A DNA stretch of 64,000 nt, taken from Rhizobium sp. NZLR1 (lineage in GTDB: Bacteria > Pseudomonadota > Alphaproteobacteria > Rhizobiales > Rhizobiaceae). Position numbers and translations under genes: made by a program. Shown here piece by piece: positions 11,555 to 20,687 of the stretch. The notes beneath the pieces are model-generated. The model did not search any database, had not been told where the DNA came from, and was given only the letters and a program-made list of their open reading frames with translations. The first letter of the stretch is position 1. Each line of letters opens with the position of its first letter. Where the stretch lies: positions 1,431,501-1,495,500 of the forward strand of contig NZ_CP071632.1 in the NCBI RefSeq assembly GCF_017357385.1, written 5' to 3'.

Positions 11555-12460
11555 CTAATTTCTAAGCAAAGAGAGGGACTTAAGCTTCGCTTGAAAGGCG
11601 AGCAGGTCATTCCAGGCCAGCCGCTTGTTGACCGGCGCGGTCAACAGATCCTGCGGATGCAGGCTGGCTATGGCAGGAATGACACAGTCCGCAGCGGCAA
11701 TCTCCTTCCAGCGGCCGCGCAAGCCGTGGATCGTGTCGTTTTCACCGAAGAAGAAGCGGGCCGAAAAATTGCCGAGCAACAGGATCACCTTGGGTTCGGC
11801 CAGGGCGATCTGCCGTTCGATGAAGGGCCGGCAGATGTCCATTTCCGCCGCCGAAGGCGCACGATTGCCAGGTGGCCGCCAGGGGATGACCTGCGTCAGC
11901 AGAACGCTTGAGCGCGTCAGCCCAATCGCAGCCAGCATCTTGTCGAACAGCTGGCCGGATTTTCCCGAGAAGGGCACGCCTTCGCGATCGTCTTCGGCGC
12001 CCGGCGCCGAGCCGATCACCATGATACCGCTTTCGGCATCACCGCTGGCAAAGATGGTCGAGCGGGCGCTGTGCTTGAGGTTGCAGCCGTTAAAGGCTTC
12101 GATCGCGGTCTTGAGTTCGCTCAGGGATCGCGCCGTCTCGGCGACGAAACGCGCCTGCTGCACCGCTTCGCCGTCCGGGATCGCCGGCTGCGGGCCGGAA
12201 GCGGCGCGTTCGGCCGGGGCCGGGCGTGACGCTGTATTCGGACGCGGCGGTGTCCGGCCGTCCCGAGCGACAGGACCTTCCCCAGTGATGGGAGCTTGTG
12301 GCTGCGCCTGTGCCGCCGGGCGTCCGGCCGCCTTCATCGCCTCGAACTCGGCGAAGCGGTCGATCGCCTCTTCCTCCAGCAGCCATTCCACGCCGGCATC
12401 CGCATGGAAATGCAGAAGCGCTGCAAGCTCGGCAGGGGAAAGGTCGTTGGCGGAGATCAT
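11555..12460 (-). CDS. Family 4/5-like uracil-DNA glycosylase with degenerate Fe-S site
   Basis: A 301-residue protein. The C-terminal 190 residues are the uracil-DNA glycosylase fold, which removes uracil from DNA in base excision repair. Motif A reads GSAPGAEDDREGVPFSGKSG, and a HPQ motif replaces the usual HPS near the end. Family 4 enzymes carry four cysteines for a 4Fe-4S cluster. Here only the second (FNGCNLK) and fourth (EMDIC) remain; the first is Phe and the third lies where VIPWRPPGN now has Trp. The N-terminal 110 residues are Ala/Pro-rich and poorly structured. Loss of the cluster is inferred by eye from the family alignment. The fold call is firm, the exact activity less so. Confidence 0.82.
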   Translation of the reverse strand: MISANDLSPAELAALLHFHADAGVEWLLEEEAIDRFAEFEAMKAAGRPAAQAQPQAPITGEGPVARDGRTPPRPNTASRPAPAERAASGPQPAIPDGEAVQQARFVAETARSLSELKTAIEAFNGCNLKHSARSTIFASGDAESGIMVIGSAPGAEDDREGVPFSGKSGQLFDKMLAAIGLTRSSVLLTQVIPWRPPGNRAPSAAEMDICRPFIERQIALAEPKVILLLGNFSARFFFGENDTIHGLRGRWKEIAAADCVIPAIASLHPQDLLTAPVNKRLAWNDLLAFQAKLKSLSLLRN

Positions 12461-12528
12461 ATGGCAGGTTTAGCGGAGAGACAGTGGCATTGGAAGGGCA
12501 GGCGACAGATTGCCCACCCCTGCCTGAT

Positions 12529-13821
12529 CTATTGCACAGTCCATTGCGCGATGTCCTCGCGTTCGCCGATCAGCGCCAGACCGTGGGCGATCGACAACAG
12601 CTCGCCACCGCTTTCGATCCGGTCGCGCTCGAAACGCTCGGTGAAGATGCGGCGCACCGCCGGCACGAAGGAGGTGCCGCCGGTCAGGAACACCTTGTCG
12701 ATCTCCCCGGGCTTTGTCCTGGTCTTGTCGAGCACGTCATCGAGCGCGCCTTCGATGCGGGCGAGATCCTCGGCGATCCAGCCTTCGAAGTCGCTGCGTC
12801 GGATGCTGCGATGCCCGCCGCGGCCGAGCGGCGCGAAATCGAAAGGTGCTTCCTCCGCGGCCGACAGCGCCATCTTCGTCGCCGACACCGCCTGATAGAG
12901 CGGGTAGCCCTCGTCATGGTCGATGAGATCGATGAAGATTTCGAGCTTTTCCGGCTCCAGGCTGGTGCGCACCAGCTTCTTCAGATCCTCGAATTCGCGG
13001 GTGGTCTTGAAGATCGACAGCTGGTTCCAGCGGCCGAAGCTGGAATAGTAGTTGGACGGGACTTCAAGGATCTTGTCGAAGCTTTTGAAATGGCTGCCCT
13101 TGCCGATCAGCGGTGCAACGATGTTGTCGATCATCCTGTAGTCGAAATGGTCGCCGGCAACGCCGACGCCGGAATGGCCGATTGGCGTTGCTGTCAGCTT
13201 GCCGGCGGCCGTCTCGAAGCGGATCAGCGAATAGTCGGTCGTGCCGCCGCCGAAATCGGCAACCAGCACTGTCGCATCCTGCTTCAGGTTCTGCGCGAAG
13301 TAGAAGGCGGCGGCGACCGGCTCGTAGACGTAGTGGATTTCGGGAAAGCCGAAGCGCGATAGCGCCTCGTTGTAGCGTTGGGTCGCGAGGTCAGGATCGG
13401 GGCTGGCGCCGGCAAAATGCACCGGCCGCCCGGTGACGATGCGGCTGACATCCGAAGGCCAGTGGTCGCCGGCGTAATTGCGCAGGCGCCTGACGAATAC
13501 CTCCATCAGATCCTCGAAATTATGCCGCTTGGCGTAGATCAGCGTGCCCTGGAACAGCGCGCTTGCCGCAAAGGTCTTGATCGACTGCAGAAAGCGGCAT
13601 TCGCCGGGATTGTCGATGAACTGGCGGATCGCCGCATGGCCCGCCTCCACCTTCAGGGCTGAAGCGCCGAGTTGCGCATCCTTCATGAAGGAAAGTGCTG
13701 TGCGCATGCTGTCGGCCGTGCCTTCCGTGTTCGTGAACGCCATCGAGCGCGTTGCCCCGCCATCCGCCATGGCGAGAACCGTATTCGTCGTGCCAAAGTC
13801 CAAACCCAGCGCCTGAGCCAT
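12529..13821 (-). CDS. Hsp70-family protein, YegD-like
   Basis: A 430-residue ATPase-domain Hsp70 relative without the C-terminal substrate-binding domain, the size of E. coli YegD. The nucleotide-binding signature is intact: LGLDFGTTNT at the N-terminus (phosphate 1), VADFGGGTTDYSL (phosphate 2) and FLTGGTSFVP (adenosine). The ATG follows AGAGGTGCGGGC. Function of this group is not established; it is presumed to be a chaperone-like ATPase. It stands alone between the glycosylase-like gene and the efflux operon on the same strand. Confidence 0.88.
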   Translation of the reverse strand: MAQALGLDFGTTNTVLAMADGGATRSMAFTNTEGTADSMRTALSFMKDAQLGASALKVEAGHAAIRQFIDNPGECRFLQSIKTFAASALFQGTLIYAKRHNFEDLMEVFVRRLRNYAGDHWPSDVSRIVTGRPVHFAGASPDPDLATQRYNEALSRFGFPEIHYVYEPVAAAFYFAQNLKQDATVLVADFGGGTTDYSLIRFETAAGKLTATPIGHSGVGVAGDHFDYRMIDNIVAPLIGKGSHFKSFDKILEVPSNYYSSFGRWNQLSIFKTTREFEDLKKLVRTSLEPEKLEIFIDLIDHDEGYPLYQAVSATKMALSAAEEAPFDFAPLGRGGHRSIRRSDFEGWIAEDLARIEGALDDVLDKTRTKPGEIDKVFLTGGTSFVPAVRRIFTERFERDRIESGGELLSIAHGLALIGEREDIAQWTVQ

Positions 13822-13962
13822 GCCCGCACCTCTTCATGCCGATTGTTATTGGAGACGGAGCATCGCTCCGCGACGGGCGTAAGCACGCCCCAGATTCAGG
13901 AGGGCGGGTGATGCCACAGGGGCGGGACACATTCAAGGGGATCGAAAGCTGATGGGATCGCG

Positions 13963-14000
13963 GGCGCACTTCTTCTCCCGGTCGGAAGAAGAAGTGCGCC
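13963..14000 (-). terminator. Strong hairpin downstream of the RND efflux operon
   Basis: A 14-bp perfect stem (GGCGCACTTCTTCT at 13963-13976 with AGAAGAAGTGCGCC at 13987-14000) and a 10-base loop, 42 bases past the pump gene stop. No T-run follows on the minus strand, so it may protect the 3' end rather than terminate by itself. Confidence 0.5.
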
Positions 14001-14041
14001 GCAAGGGTTGATTGGCAAATGCCGAATTCAGAGGGCCATCA

Positions 14042-17000
14042 TCATTCGGCAGCCATTGCCCTCGCCTCCTGCACCACCGGCTCCGCAACCTTCTTTCCGC
14101 CGATCAGGCGGCCGAGGAAGTTTCCGAAGCGGTCCATCTCGACGAAGATGACCGGGGTGATGAACAGTGTCAGCATCTGCGAGACGATCAGGCCGCCGAC
14201 GACGGCGATGCCGAGCGGTTGGCGCAGTTCCGAGCTTGCGCCGGTGCCGAGCGCGATCGGCAGGGCGCCGAGCAAGGCGCAAAAAGTCGTCATCATGATC
14301 GGCCGGAAGCGTCGCACGCAGGCCTCGTGGATCGCCGCCGTCGCCTTTTCGCCCGTCGTGCGCATGGTCTCCACCGCCACGTCGATCATCATGATCGCGT
14401 TTTTCTTGACGATGCCGATCAGCATCAACAGGCCGATAAGCGCGATGATCGACAGATCGAAGCCCATGATCTTCAGCGCCAGCAGCGCGCCGAAGGCCGC
14501 GGCCGGCAGGCCGGAGAGGATGGTGAGCGGATGGATGAAGCTCTCATAGAGCACGCCAAGCACGACATAGATGGTCAGCACCGCCGCCAGGATCAAATAG
14601 GGCGTATTGCCCTGCGACTGCTGGAAAATCTCCGCCGTACCGCCATAGGAGGTGAAGACGTCCGCCGGTGTGGCGATGTCCTTCTTGATCTGGTCGACCG
14701 CCGTCGTCGCATCGCTGAGCGAGACGCCTTCCGGCAGGTTGAAGGAAACAGTGGTCGAGACCAGCTGCCCCGTCTGGTTGATGGTGACCGGGCCGGTGGT
14801 GCGTTGCACATGGGCGAAGTTCGACAGCGGCACCAGGCTGCCATTGGCGGAGGCGACACGAATTTCCGACAGCTTCTGGTCGTCCCAGGGTTTGCTGGTG
14901 TCGTATTCGACGATGACATTGTAGCTATCGCCGGTCGACTGGATTTCCGCAGCTGAATAGCCGCTGAAGGATTCCTGCAGCGTCGTGCGCAGCGTGTCGT
15001 TGTCAATCCCATAGGCGGCCGCCCGCTCGGTATCGATGACGATGTTGGCCTGCAGGGCGTTGTTCTGGGCGTCCGAAGTCACGTCGGTGAACAGGCGGTC
15101 CTTGCGCATCGCCGCCTGGATCTTGCCGGCCCAGAGGTTGGTCTGATCGGCACTCAGCGCCTGCACCACCAGCTGATACTGGCTGGCGGTCTGGCGGCCG
15201 CCGAAGCGCAGGCTCTGGTTCGGCGTCACGAAGGCCTGCAGTCCGGGGATCTTGTTGATCGCCGTGCGCAGCTCGCGCAGCGTCTGGTCAAGCGGCGGAC
15301 GCGCCTTCTTGTCCTTGAGTTCGACGAACATCGAGCCGTTGTTCTGCGGTTTGTTCGGATTGCCGCCGATCGTCGACATCACGTGGTTGACCGCCGGGTT
15401 CGCCTTGACGGCGGCTGCCGCCTGCTGCTGCAGCGCTTCCATGGCCGAATAGGAAATGTCCTGCCGGGCCTGCGTGCTGATCGTCAGGCGGCCGATATCT
15501 TCCTGCGGGAAGAAGCTCGTCGGCAGCGTCATGAAGAAGTAGATCGTCAGCGCCACCGAGCCGAGGAAAACCCCGAGGATTGTGGGGCGATGCTGAAGGC
15601 ACCAGCCAACCGCCCTGTCGTAGCCGTTGAGCGTCCGCTCGAAGCCGGCATCGAAGATGCGGATGATGAGCGGTGGGCGGCTGTGGTTGTTGGACAGACG
15701 CGAGCCGAGCATCGGGGTCACGGTCAGCGAGACGATGGCCGACGAGATGATGGCGATGGCGACGACCATGCCGAATTCGTTGAACACGCGGCCAACGACG
15801 CCGCCCATCAGCAGGATCGGGATGAAGACAGCAATCAGCGAAACCGACATGGAAATGATGGTGTAGCTGACTTCGCCGGCACCCTTGATCGCCGCTTCCC
15901 GCACCGGCATGCCTTCTTCGACATGGCGCAGGATGTTTTCGAGCATGACGATCGCGTCGTCGACCACCAGCCCCACCGCGAGCGTCAGCCCGAGCAGCGA
16001 GATGTTGTCGATGCTGTAGCCAAGCACATACATCATGCCGAAGGTCGAGATCAGCGACAGCGGAACCGCAAGTCCCGGAATGATCGTTGCGGTCGCATGG
16101 CCGGTGAAAAGGTAGATGACGAGAACGACGAGGCCGATCGTCAAGAGCAGCGTGAACTTCACGTCGGAAATGGCATCGCGAATGGGTTTTGCCGCGTCGT
16201 TCATGACGACGGTGTTCACCGAGGGTGGGATTTCGGCGTGAAGCTGCGGCAGCTTGGCGTTGATCGCATCGACGACATCGACCGTGTTGGCATCCGGCTG
16301 ACGCTGGATGGCGAGAATGATGCCGCGCTGGCCGTCATACCAGCTTCCGGTATACTGGTTCTCGACACTGTCCTGCACATCGGCGATATCGCCGAGGTGG
16401 ATCGGCGCACCATTCGGATTGGCAATGACGAGCGAGCGGAATTGTTCGGCGTTGGTGCGCTGCGTGTTTGCCGTGATGGTCATGCTCTGCGAGTTGTTCT
16501 GCAGCGTTCCCACCGGCTGCTGGCTGTTGGCCGCAGCTAGCGCCTTGTTGACGGTATCGATGCCGATGCCGCGGGTCAAAAGCTTGTTGCGATCGACCTC
16601 GACGCGCACGGCGTAGGTCTGCGCACCGTAGACGCTGACCTGAGCAACGCCGGGGAGTGTGGAAAGCGACGGCGAGATGATGTCCTCGGCGATCTCGTCG
16701 AGCTTGCTGCGCGGCATGGTGTTGCTCTGCACCGAAAGCAGCATCACCGGCGCATCGGCCGGATTGGTCTTGCGGTAGCTCGGCGGTGTCGTCAAGTTGT
16801 CGGGCAACTGCCGGGTTGCATGCGAGATCGCCGCCTGCACGTCGGCTGCGGCGGCGTCGATATTGCGATTGAGATCGAACTGCAGCACGATGCTGCTGCT
16901 GCCGAGCGAACTCGAGGCGCTGATTTCGCTGACCCCGGGAATGGTCTCGAACTGCTTGATCAGCGGCGTGGCAACCGAGGTTGCCATCGTCTGCGGCGAG

Positions 17001-17158
17001 GCGCCGCTCAACTGCGCCGAAACGTTGATTGTCGGGAAATCGACCTGTGGAAGTGCCGCGACCGGAACGAGTTGGTAACCGGCAAGGCCAGCCAGAATGA
17101 CGCCGATGGCAAGCAGCGTCGTCGCGACGGGCCGCTGGATACAGAAATTGGGGATCAT
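14042..17158 (-). CDS. RND multidrug efflux permease (AcrB/MdtB type)
   Basis: A 1038-residue inner-membrane proton antiporter that expels drugs or other hydrophobic compounds through an adaptor and outer-membrane channel. It begins MIPNFCIQRPVATTLLAIGV (first transmembrane helix), followed by a large periplasmic loop, a helix block including GLTLAVGLVVDDAIVMLENI (the helix-4 Asp pair used in proton relay), a second periplasmic loop and a terminal helix block. Its sequence is closer to the MdtB/MdtC type than to AcrB. Its ATG overlaps the stop of the upstream adaptor gene (ATGA), so the two are translationally coupled. No outer-membrane channel gene is nearby. Confidence 0.95.
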   Translation of the reverse strand: MIPNFCIQRPVATTLLAIGVILAGLAGYQLVPVAALPQVDFPTINVSAQLSGASPQTMATSVATPLIKQFETIPGVSEISASSSLGSSSIVLQFDLNRNIDAAAADVQAAISHATRQLPDNLTTPPSYRKTNPADAPVMLLSVQSNTMPRSKLDEIAEDIISPSLSTLPGVAQVSVYGAQTYAVRVEVDRNKLLTRGIGIDTVNKALAAANSQQPVGTLQNNSQSMTITANTQRTNAEQFRSLVIANPNGAPIHLGDIADVQDSVENQYTGSWYDGQRGIILAIQRQPDANTVDVVDAINAKLPQLHAEIPPSVNTVVMNDAAKPIRDAISDVKFTLLLTIGLVVLVIYLFTGHATATIIPGLAVPLSLISTFGMMYVLGYSIDNISLLGLTLAVGLVVDDAIVMLENILRHVEEGMPVREAAIKGAGEVSYTIISMSVSLIAVFIPILLMGGVVGRVFNEFGMVVAIAIISSAIVSLTVTPMLGSRLSNNHSRPPLIIRIFDAGFERTLNGYDRAVGWCLQHRPTILGVFLGSVALTIYFFMTLPTSFFPQEDIGRLTISTQARQDISYSAMEALQQQAAAAVKANPAVNHVMSTIGGNPNKPQNNGSMFVELKDKKARPPLDQTLRELRTAINKIPGLQAFVTPNQSLRFGGRQTASQYQLVVQALSADQTNLWAGKIQAAMRKDRLFTDVTSDAQNNALQANIVIDTERAAAYGIDNDTLRTTLQESFSGYSAAEIQSTGDSYNVIVEYDTSKPWDDQKLSEIRVASANGSLVPLSNFAHVQRTTGPVTINQTGQLVSTTVSFNLPEGVSLSDATTAVDQIKKDIATPADVFTSYGGTAEIFQQSQGNTPYLILAAVLTIYVVLGVLYESFIHPLTILSGLPAAAFGALLALKIMGFDLSIIALIGLLMLIGIVKKNAIMMIDVAVETMRTTGEKATAAIHEACVRRFRPIMMTTFCALLGALPIALGTGASSELRQPLGIAVVGGLIVSQMLTLFITPVIFVEMDRFGNFLGRLIGGKKVAEPVVQEARAMAAE

Positions 17159-18465
17159 TGCTGAGCTCCCACCGCGATCGTCTCGGACTGCTGCTGCCGA
17201 GGCTCGTCGGCGGAGGCGACATCAAGCGCCTTTTCGTCGAACTGCTCGTTGATCGCCTGCTGATCGCTGAGCTGGCCCTGACCCTCGACGACAACGTGGT
17301 CGCCTGCCGAAAGACCCGCGCCGATGGCGGTGAAGCCGCCATTTGCGCGGGCGACGGTGACCGGCGTCAGATGCGATTTGCCGTCCTTGGCGACGAAGGC
17401 GAAGAAACCCTCAGGGCCGGGGCTGACGGCAACCGTCGGCACCACCACCTGCTGTTCGTCATTGTTGAAATGCACCACGATGTTGACCGACTGGCCGGGC
17501 CAGAGCGCACCGGAGGCATTCTCGAATTTCGCCTTGGCGAGGATCGTGCCCGAGGCCGTGTCGACCGTGTTGTCGTAGAAGCTGATCTCGCCCTTTCGGA
17601 CCTGTCCCTTGGTGGATTTGGGAACCGTGCTGACCGCGACCGGACCGGCTGCCAGAGCGCTTTTCAACGTGCGCAGGTAGCGCTCCTGCAGGTGGAATTT
17701 TATATAGATCGGGTCGTATTTGGCGATGGTGACGATTGCCGCGCCGGCACTGAGAAAAGCGCCTTTGCTGACGGCGATATCGCCGAGCCGACCATCGAAG
17801 GGCGCGCGAATGTCGGTGTGCTCGAGGATGACCTGATCGGAGACAAGCGATGCCTTGTCGGCGTCAACAGTGGCTGCGGCGGTATCACGGGCGGCGACCG
17901 CCTGGTCGAGGCTCTGCTGGGTGCCCGCCTTCTGGTCGAAGAGATCTCGCGCGCGCGTCAATGCGGTCGCGGCCTCCGAAAGGGTGGCGGTGTCGCGCAC
18001 GATCATCGCATTGTCCTTGTCGACCGCTGCCTTGGCCGTCCGCCCGTCCAGCTTGGCGATCAGGTCGCCGGTTTTGACGGTCGCCCCATCCTGCGCATCG
18101 ATGCTGACGATCAGGCCCTGTTCCTGTGCGGCAATGGTCGTGTTGTCATCGGCATCGGCCCAGCCGGTCGCCGTCACATCGGTCGGCAGCGTGGTTTTCA
18201 CCGCTGCGACGGTCTTGACGACCGTCGGGCCGCCGCCGCCGCGTCTGCGCCCGCCGCCCTGATGTTGACCACCGTTCTGCGTTTGATCGTCGGCCTGCGC
18301 CTGATCGCCCCGTGCTTGCTGCCCACCGCCATTGCTGCCGGCCGGCTGCTTGATGAACTGCGAGAGGGTGGGAATGCGAGAGGCATAAGGGATCAGATTC
18401 CCGAATTGCCAGACGCCGACGGCGGCAACTGCGATAACGCTGACAGTGATCCAAAATTTCTTCAT
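17155..18465 (-). CDS. RND efflux periplasmic adaptor (MdtA type)
   Basis: A 436-residue membrane fusion protein. An N-terminal anchor (about residues 5-24) is followed by an unusual low-complexity Gly/Gln/Asn linker (about 45-80, including GGGRRRGGGG). Then come the lipoyl half-motifs (QEQGLIVSIDAQDGATVKTG), an alpha-hairpin (about 150-215) and the beta-barrel domain (DIRAPFDGRLGDIAVSKGAF). It should bridge the permease encoded next to it and a TolC-like channel. First gene of the pair, four-base overlap with the permease. The 290-base region upstream is AT-rich and probably carries the promoter. Confidence 0.92.
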   Translation of the reverse strand: MKKFWITVSVIAVAAVGVWQFGNLIPYASRIPTLSQFIKQPAGSNGGGQQARGDQAQADDQTQNGGQHQGGGRRRGGGGPTVVKTVAAVKTTLPTDVTATGWADADDNTTIAAQEQGLIVSIDAQDGATVKTGDLIAKLDGRTAKAAVDKDNAMIVRDTATLSEAATALTRARDLFDQKAGTQQSLDQAVAARDTAAATVDADKASLVSDQVILEHTDIRAPFDGRLGDIAVSKGAFLSAGAAIVTIAKYDPIYIKFHLQERYLRTLKSALAAGPVAVSTVPKSTKGQVRKGEISFYDNTVDTASGTILAKAKFENASGALWPGQSVNIVVHFNNDEQQVVVPTVAVSPGPEGFFAFVAKDGKSHLTPVTVARANGGFTAIGAGLSAGDHVVVEGQGQLSDQQAINEQFDEKALDVASADEPRQQQSETIAVGAQQ

Positions 18466-18757
18466 GGGCGACAGACCGGGTGTTGAACGGGGTTGCGAAT
18501 TTTATGCTCCGATTGAGCCGCTTATATTGCGGCGCAAAAAAGACATAATTCCCGGGGCGCAATCACTAAGTGGTTATAACGGCTTAAATTTTTGTAATGA
18601 ATATTCCGTAATATTCAAACTATACTAATATAGGCCGAGCGTGCCCGATTGCCGTTTGACGGCTGCGGCGGGAGACCCTTCGCGAGAAGACGATATCAAC
18701 CCGCAAGCCGTCGATAGCGCGGGAAAAACGCGGAAAAACCAGAGAAGGCAGGTCGTC

Positions 18758-19636
18758 ATGACCGAGTTTAGCGCCAGCGAATTTCGCTCTCTCATCATAA
18801 GCGTGTTTCCCGAACTCACGGCCTCCGTCTTCAAGCTGGCGGCGCAGGGTTGGGACTCGCTTGCCGTCGACGTCGACGACACGCTGATCTTTAAATTTCC
18901 CCGCCATTCCGGCGCGGAAAGAGCGCTCGTCAAGGAAGCCGCCCTGCTCGACATCATCAGGCCGTCGCTGTCGATGGCGGTTCCAGACATGTGCATTCAC
19001 GACGGGCCGCCGATCTTCTCCAGCCATGCCAAGCTCGAGGGCGAACATCTCATCGCCGAGGATTACGATGCGCTTGGCGAGAGTTATCGTCGGCGCCTCG
19101 CCGATGATCTTGCGCGTTTTTACGCCGAGCTGCACGTGCTCGATGCCGATCGCATGCGGTCGGCCGGCGCCGGGCCGATCCAGCCCTGGCAATCGTCGGA
19201 GGTGGTGCGAACCAAGGCCTTGCCGCTGCTGCCGCTCGACCTCCGGAGTTTTGCGCAGGCCATTATTTCCGATTTCGAAACCCTGCCGCCTGATCCCCAC
19301 GGCAACATCTACGGCTTCTTCGACGGTCATGGCTGGAACATGGCCTTCGACCATGCGCAAGGGAGGCTCAACGGCATCTACGATTTTGCCGATTCGGGCT
19401 TCGGTCCGTTGCACCAGGAATTCATCTACTCGAACTTCATCTCGCCCGATCTCACCGCTCGCATCGTATCGGCCTATGAAATGCTGACCGGACGCCGGCT
19501 CGACCGGCGGCGCATTGCAATCCTGACGGGCTTCCATCGTCTTTCCGAGCTCGCCGAATTTGCCGACGATCCGGCCTACCTCGAACAGATGATCCGAAGT
19601 GCTGCGACGTGGGCGGGGGCTGTCCACGTCGGCTGA
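18758..19636 (+). CDS. Aminoglycoside-phosphotransferase-fold kinase (APH family)
   Basis: A 292-residue small-molecule or protein kinase of the APH fold. The N-lobe shows VDVDDTLIFKFPRHSGAERA with the ATP-anchoring Lys, and the C-lobe has a catalytic loop FFDGHGWNMAFD and a metal-binding DFADSGFGPLHQE. The usual HGD of the loop is FFD here, but the Asp-to-Asn spacing (five residues) is kept. I chose the ATG at 18758, preceded by GAAGGCAGG. An upstream ATG at 18641 would add 39 disordered residues. The substrate is unknown, and resistance should not be assumed. The end is 10 bases from the convergent SDR gene. Confidence 0.75.
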   Translation: MTEFSASEFRSLIISVFPELTASVFKLAAQGWDSLAVDVDDTLIFKFPRHSGAERALVKEAALLDIIRPSLSMAVPDMCIHDGPPIFSSHAKLEGEHLIAEDYDALGESYRRRLADDLARFYAELHVLDADRMRSAGAGPIQPWQSSEVVRTKALPLLPLDLRSFAQAIISDFETLPPDPHGNIYGFFDGHGWNMAFDHAQGRLNGIYDFADSGFGPLHQEFIYSNFISPDLTARIVSAYEMLTGRRLDRRRIAILTGFHRLSELAEFADDPAYLEQMIRSAATWAGAVHVG

Positions 19637-19646
19637 AGCGAAACTG

Positions 19647-20435
19647 CTAGACTGATCGCGCCGCGCCGCCGTCGCAGCGGATCAGCGAGCCGGTGATGTA
19701 GCTTGCCGGCTGGCTGCAAAGGAAGGCAGCCGTTGCGGCAAATTCCTCCACCCTGCCATAGCGGCCGACCGGAATGCGCGCTTCCTTGTCGGTACGGATA
19801 TCTTCGAGGCTCTTGCCCGTCCGCTTTGCCGCCGCCCCGTCGAGCTCGTCGAGCCTCCCGGTCAGGATGCTGCCCGGCAAGAGCAGGTTGGTGGTAACGC
19901 CGAAGCCGCCCACTTCGGAGGCAAGCGTCTTGCTCCAGCCGGCAAGTGCGGGGCGCAGCGTATTCGACAAAGCCAGATTGGCGATCGGTTCGATCACCCC
20001 TGAGGAGGCGACCGTCAGGATGCGGCCCCAGCCCTGCGCCTTCATTCCGGGCAGCAGCGCATTGGTCAGCGTGATCACGCGGGCGACCATGGAGATAAAA
20101 TAGGTCTCGAGCTTTTCACCCGTCATGTCCTCGGTCGTACCGGGCTTCGGCCCGCCGGTATTGTTGACGAGGATATCGAGCCCGCCGAATTTTTCGTTCA
20201 CCGCCGCCGTCGTCGTCTCGACGAAGCGTTCATCCCCGAGGTCGGCCCAGATCCAGTCGGCCCGGCCTTTGCCTTCGGCATTGATTGCCTTGCAGTTGGC
20301 GTCCAGCTGCTCGCCGCTGCGCCCGCAGAGCAGCACATTTGCGCCTTCGCGCGCCAGTGCTGCGGCGATGCCGAGGCCGAGGCCACGCGAGGAGGCGAGG
20401 ACGAGCGCCCGTTTGCCTTCGATGCCGAGATCCAT
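19647..20435 (-). CDS. SDR-family protein with altered active site
   Basis: A 262-residue Rossmann-fold protein of the short-chain dehydrogenase/reductase family. The cofactor loop is ASSRGLGLGIAAALAREGAN, and NNTGGPKPG matches the NNAG motif. The catalytic segment keeps the Ser (VASSGVIEP) but has LALSNTLRPAL where YxxSK is expected, so the Tyr and Lys are both absent. The ATG at 20435 follows GGAGGGAACG. The fold is certain; catalytic activity as a classical dehydrogenase is doubtful. Annotations as 3-oxoacyl-ACP reductase for relatives are by fold only. Confidence 0.85.
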   Translation of the reverse strand: MDLGIEGKRALVLASSRGLGLGIAAALAREGANVLLCGRSGEQLDANCKAINAEGKGRADWIWADLGDERFVETTTAAVNEKFGGLDILVNNTGGPKPGTTEDMTGEKLETYFISMVARVITLTNALLPGMKAQGWGRILTVASSGVIEPIANLALSNTLRPALAGWSKTLASEVGGFGVTTNLLLPGSILTGRLDELDGAAAKRTGKSLEDIRTDKEARIPVGRYGRVEEFAATAAFLCSQPASYITGSLIRCDGGAARSV

Positions 20436-20687
20436 GATCGTTCCCTCCAATATCTTTGAGCGATGTATAAGGCGCATGCGCCGGAAAAGGGAAGGGCGTG
20501 TGGTCGGTTCGGCGTCGTTTGATAATTGACGTTCACGTAAACCGCATATAATTCTGGCGTCCAGGGCATATCATTGTGCGAATTGAAGATTGGCTGTCGT
20601 ATCCCGGCTCGACAATGCTTTCTCGTTTTGACAAGAAAGTGCCTATGACGGGATGACGGCCGCGTGCCGCCAAGCGGAGACGAGTGA

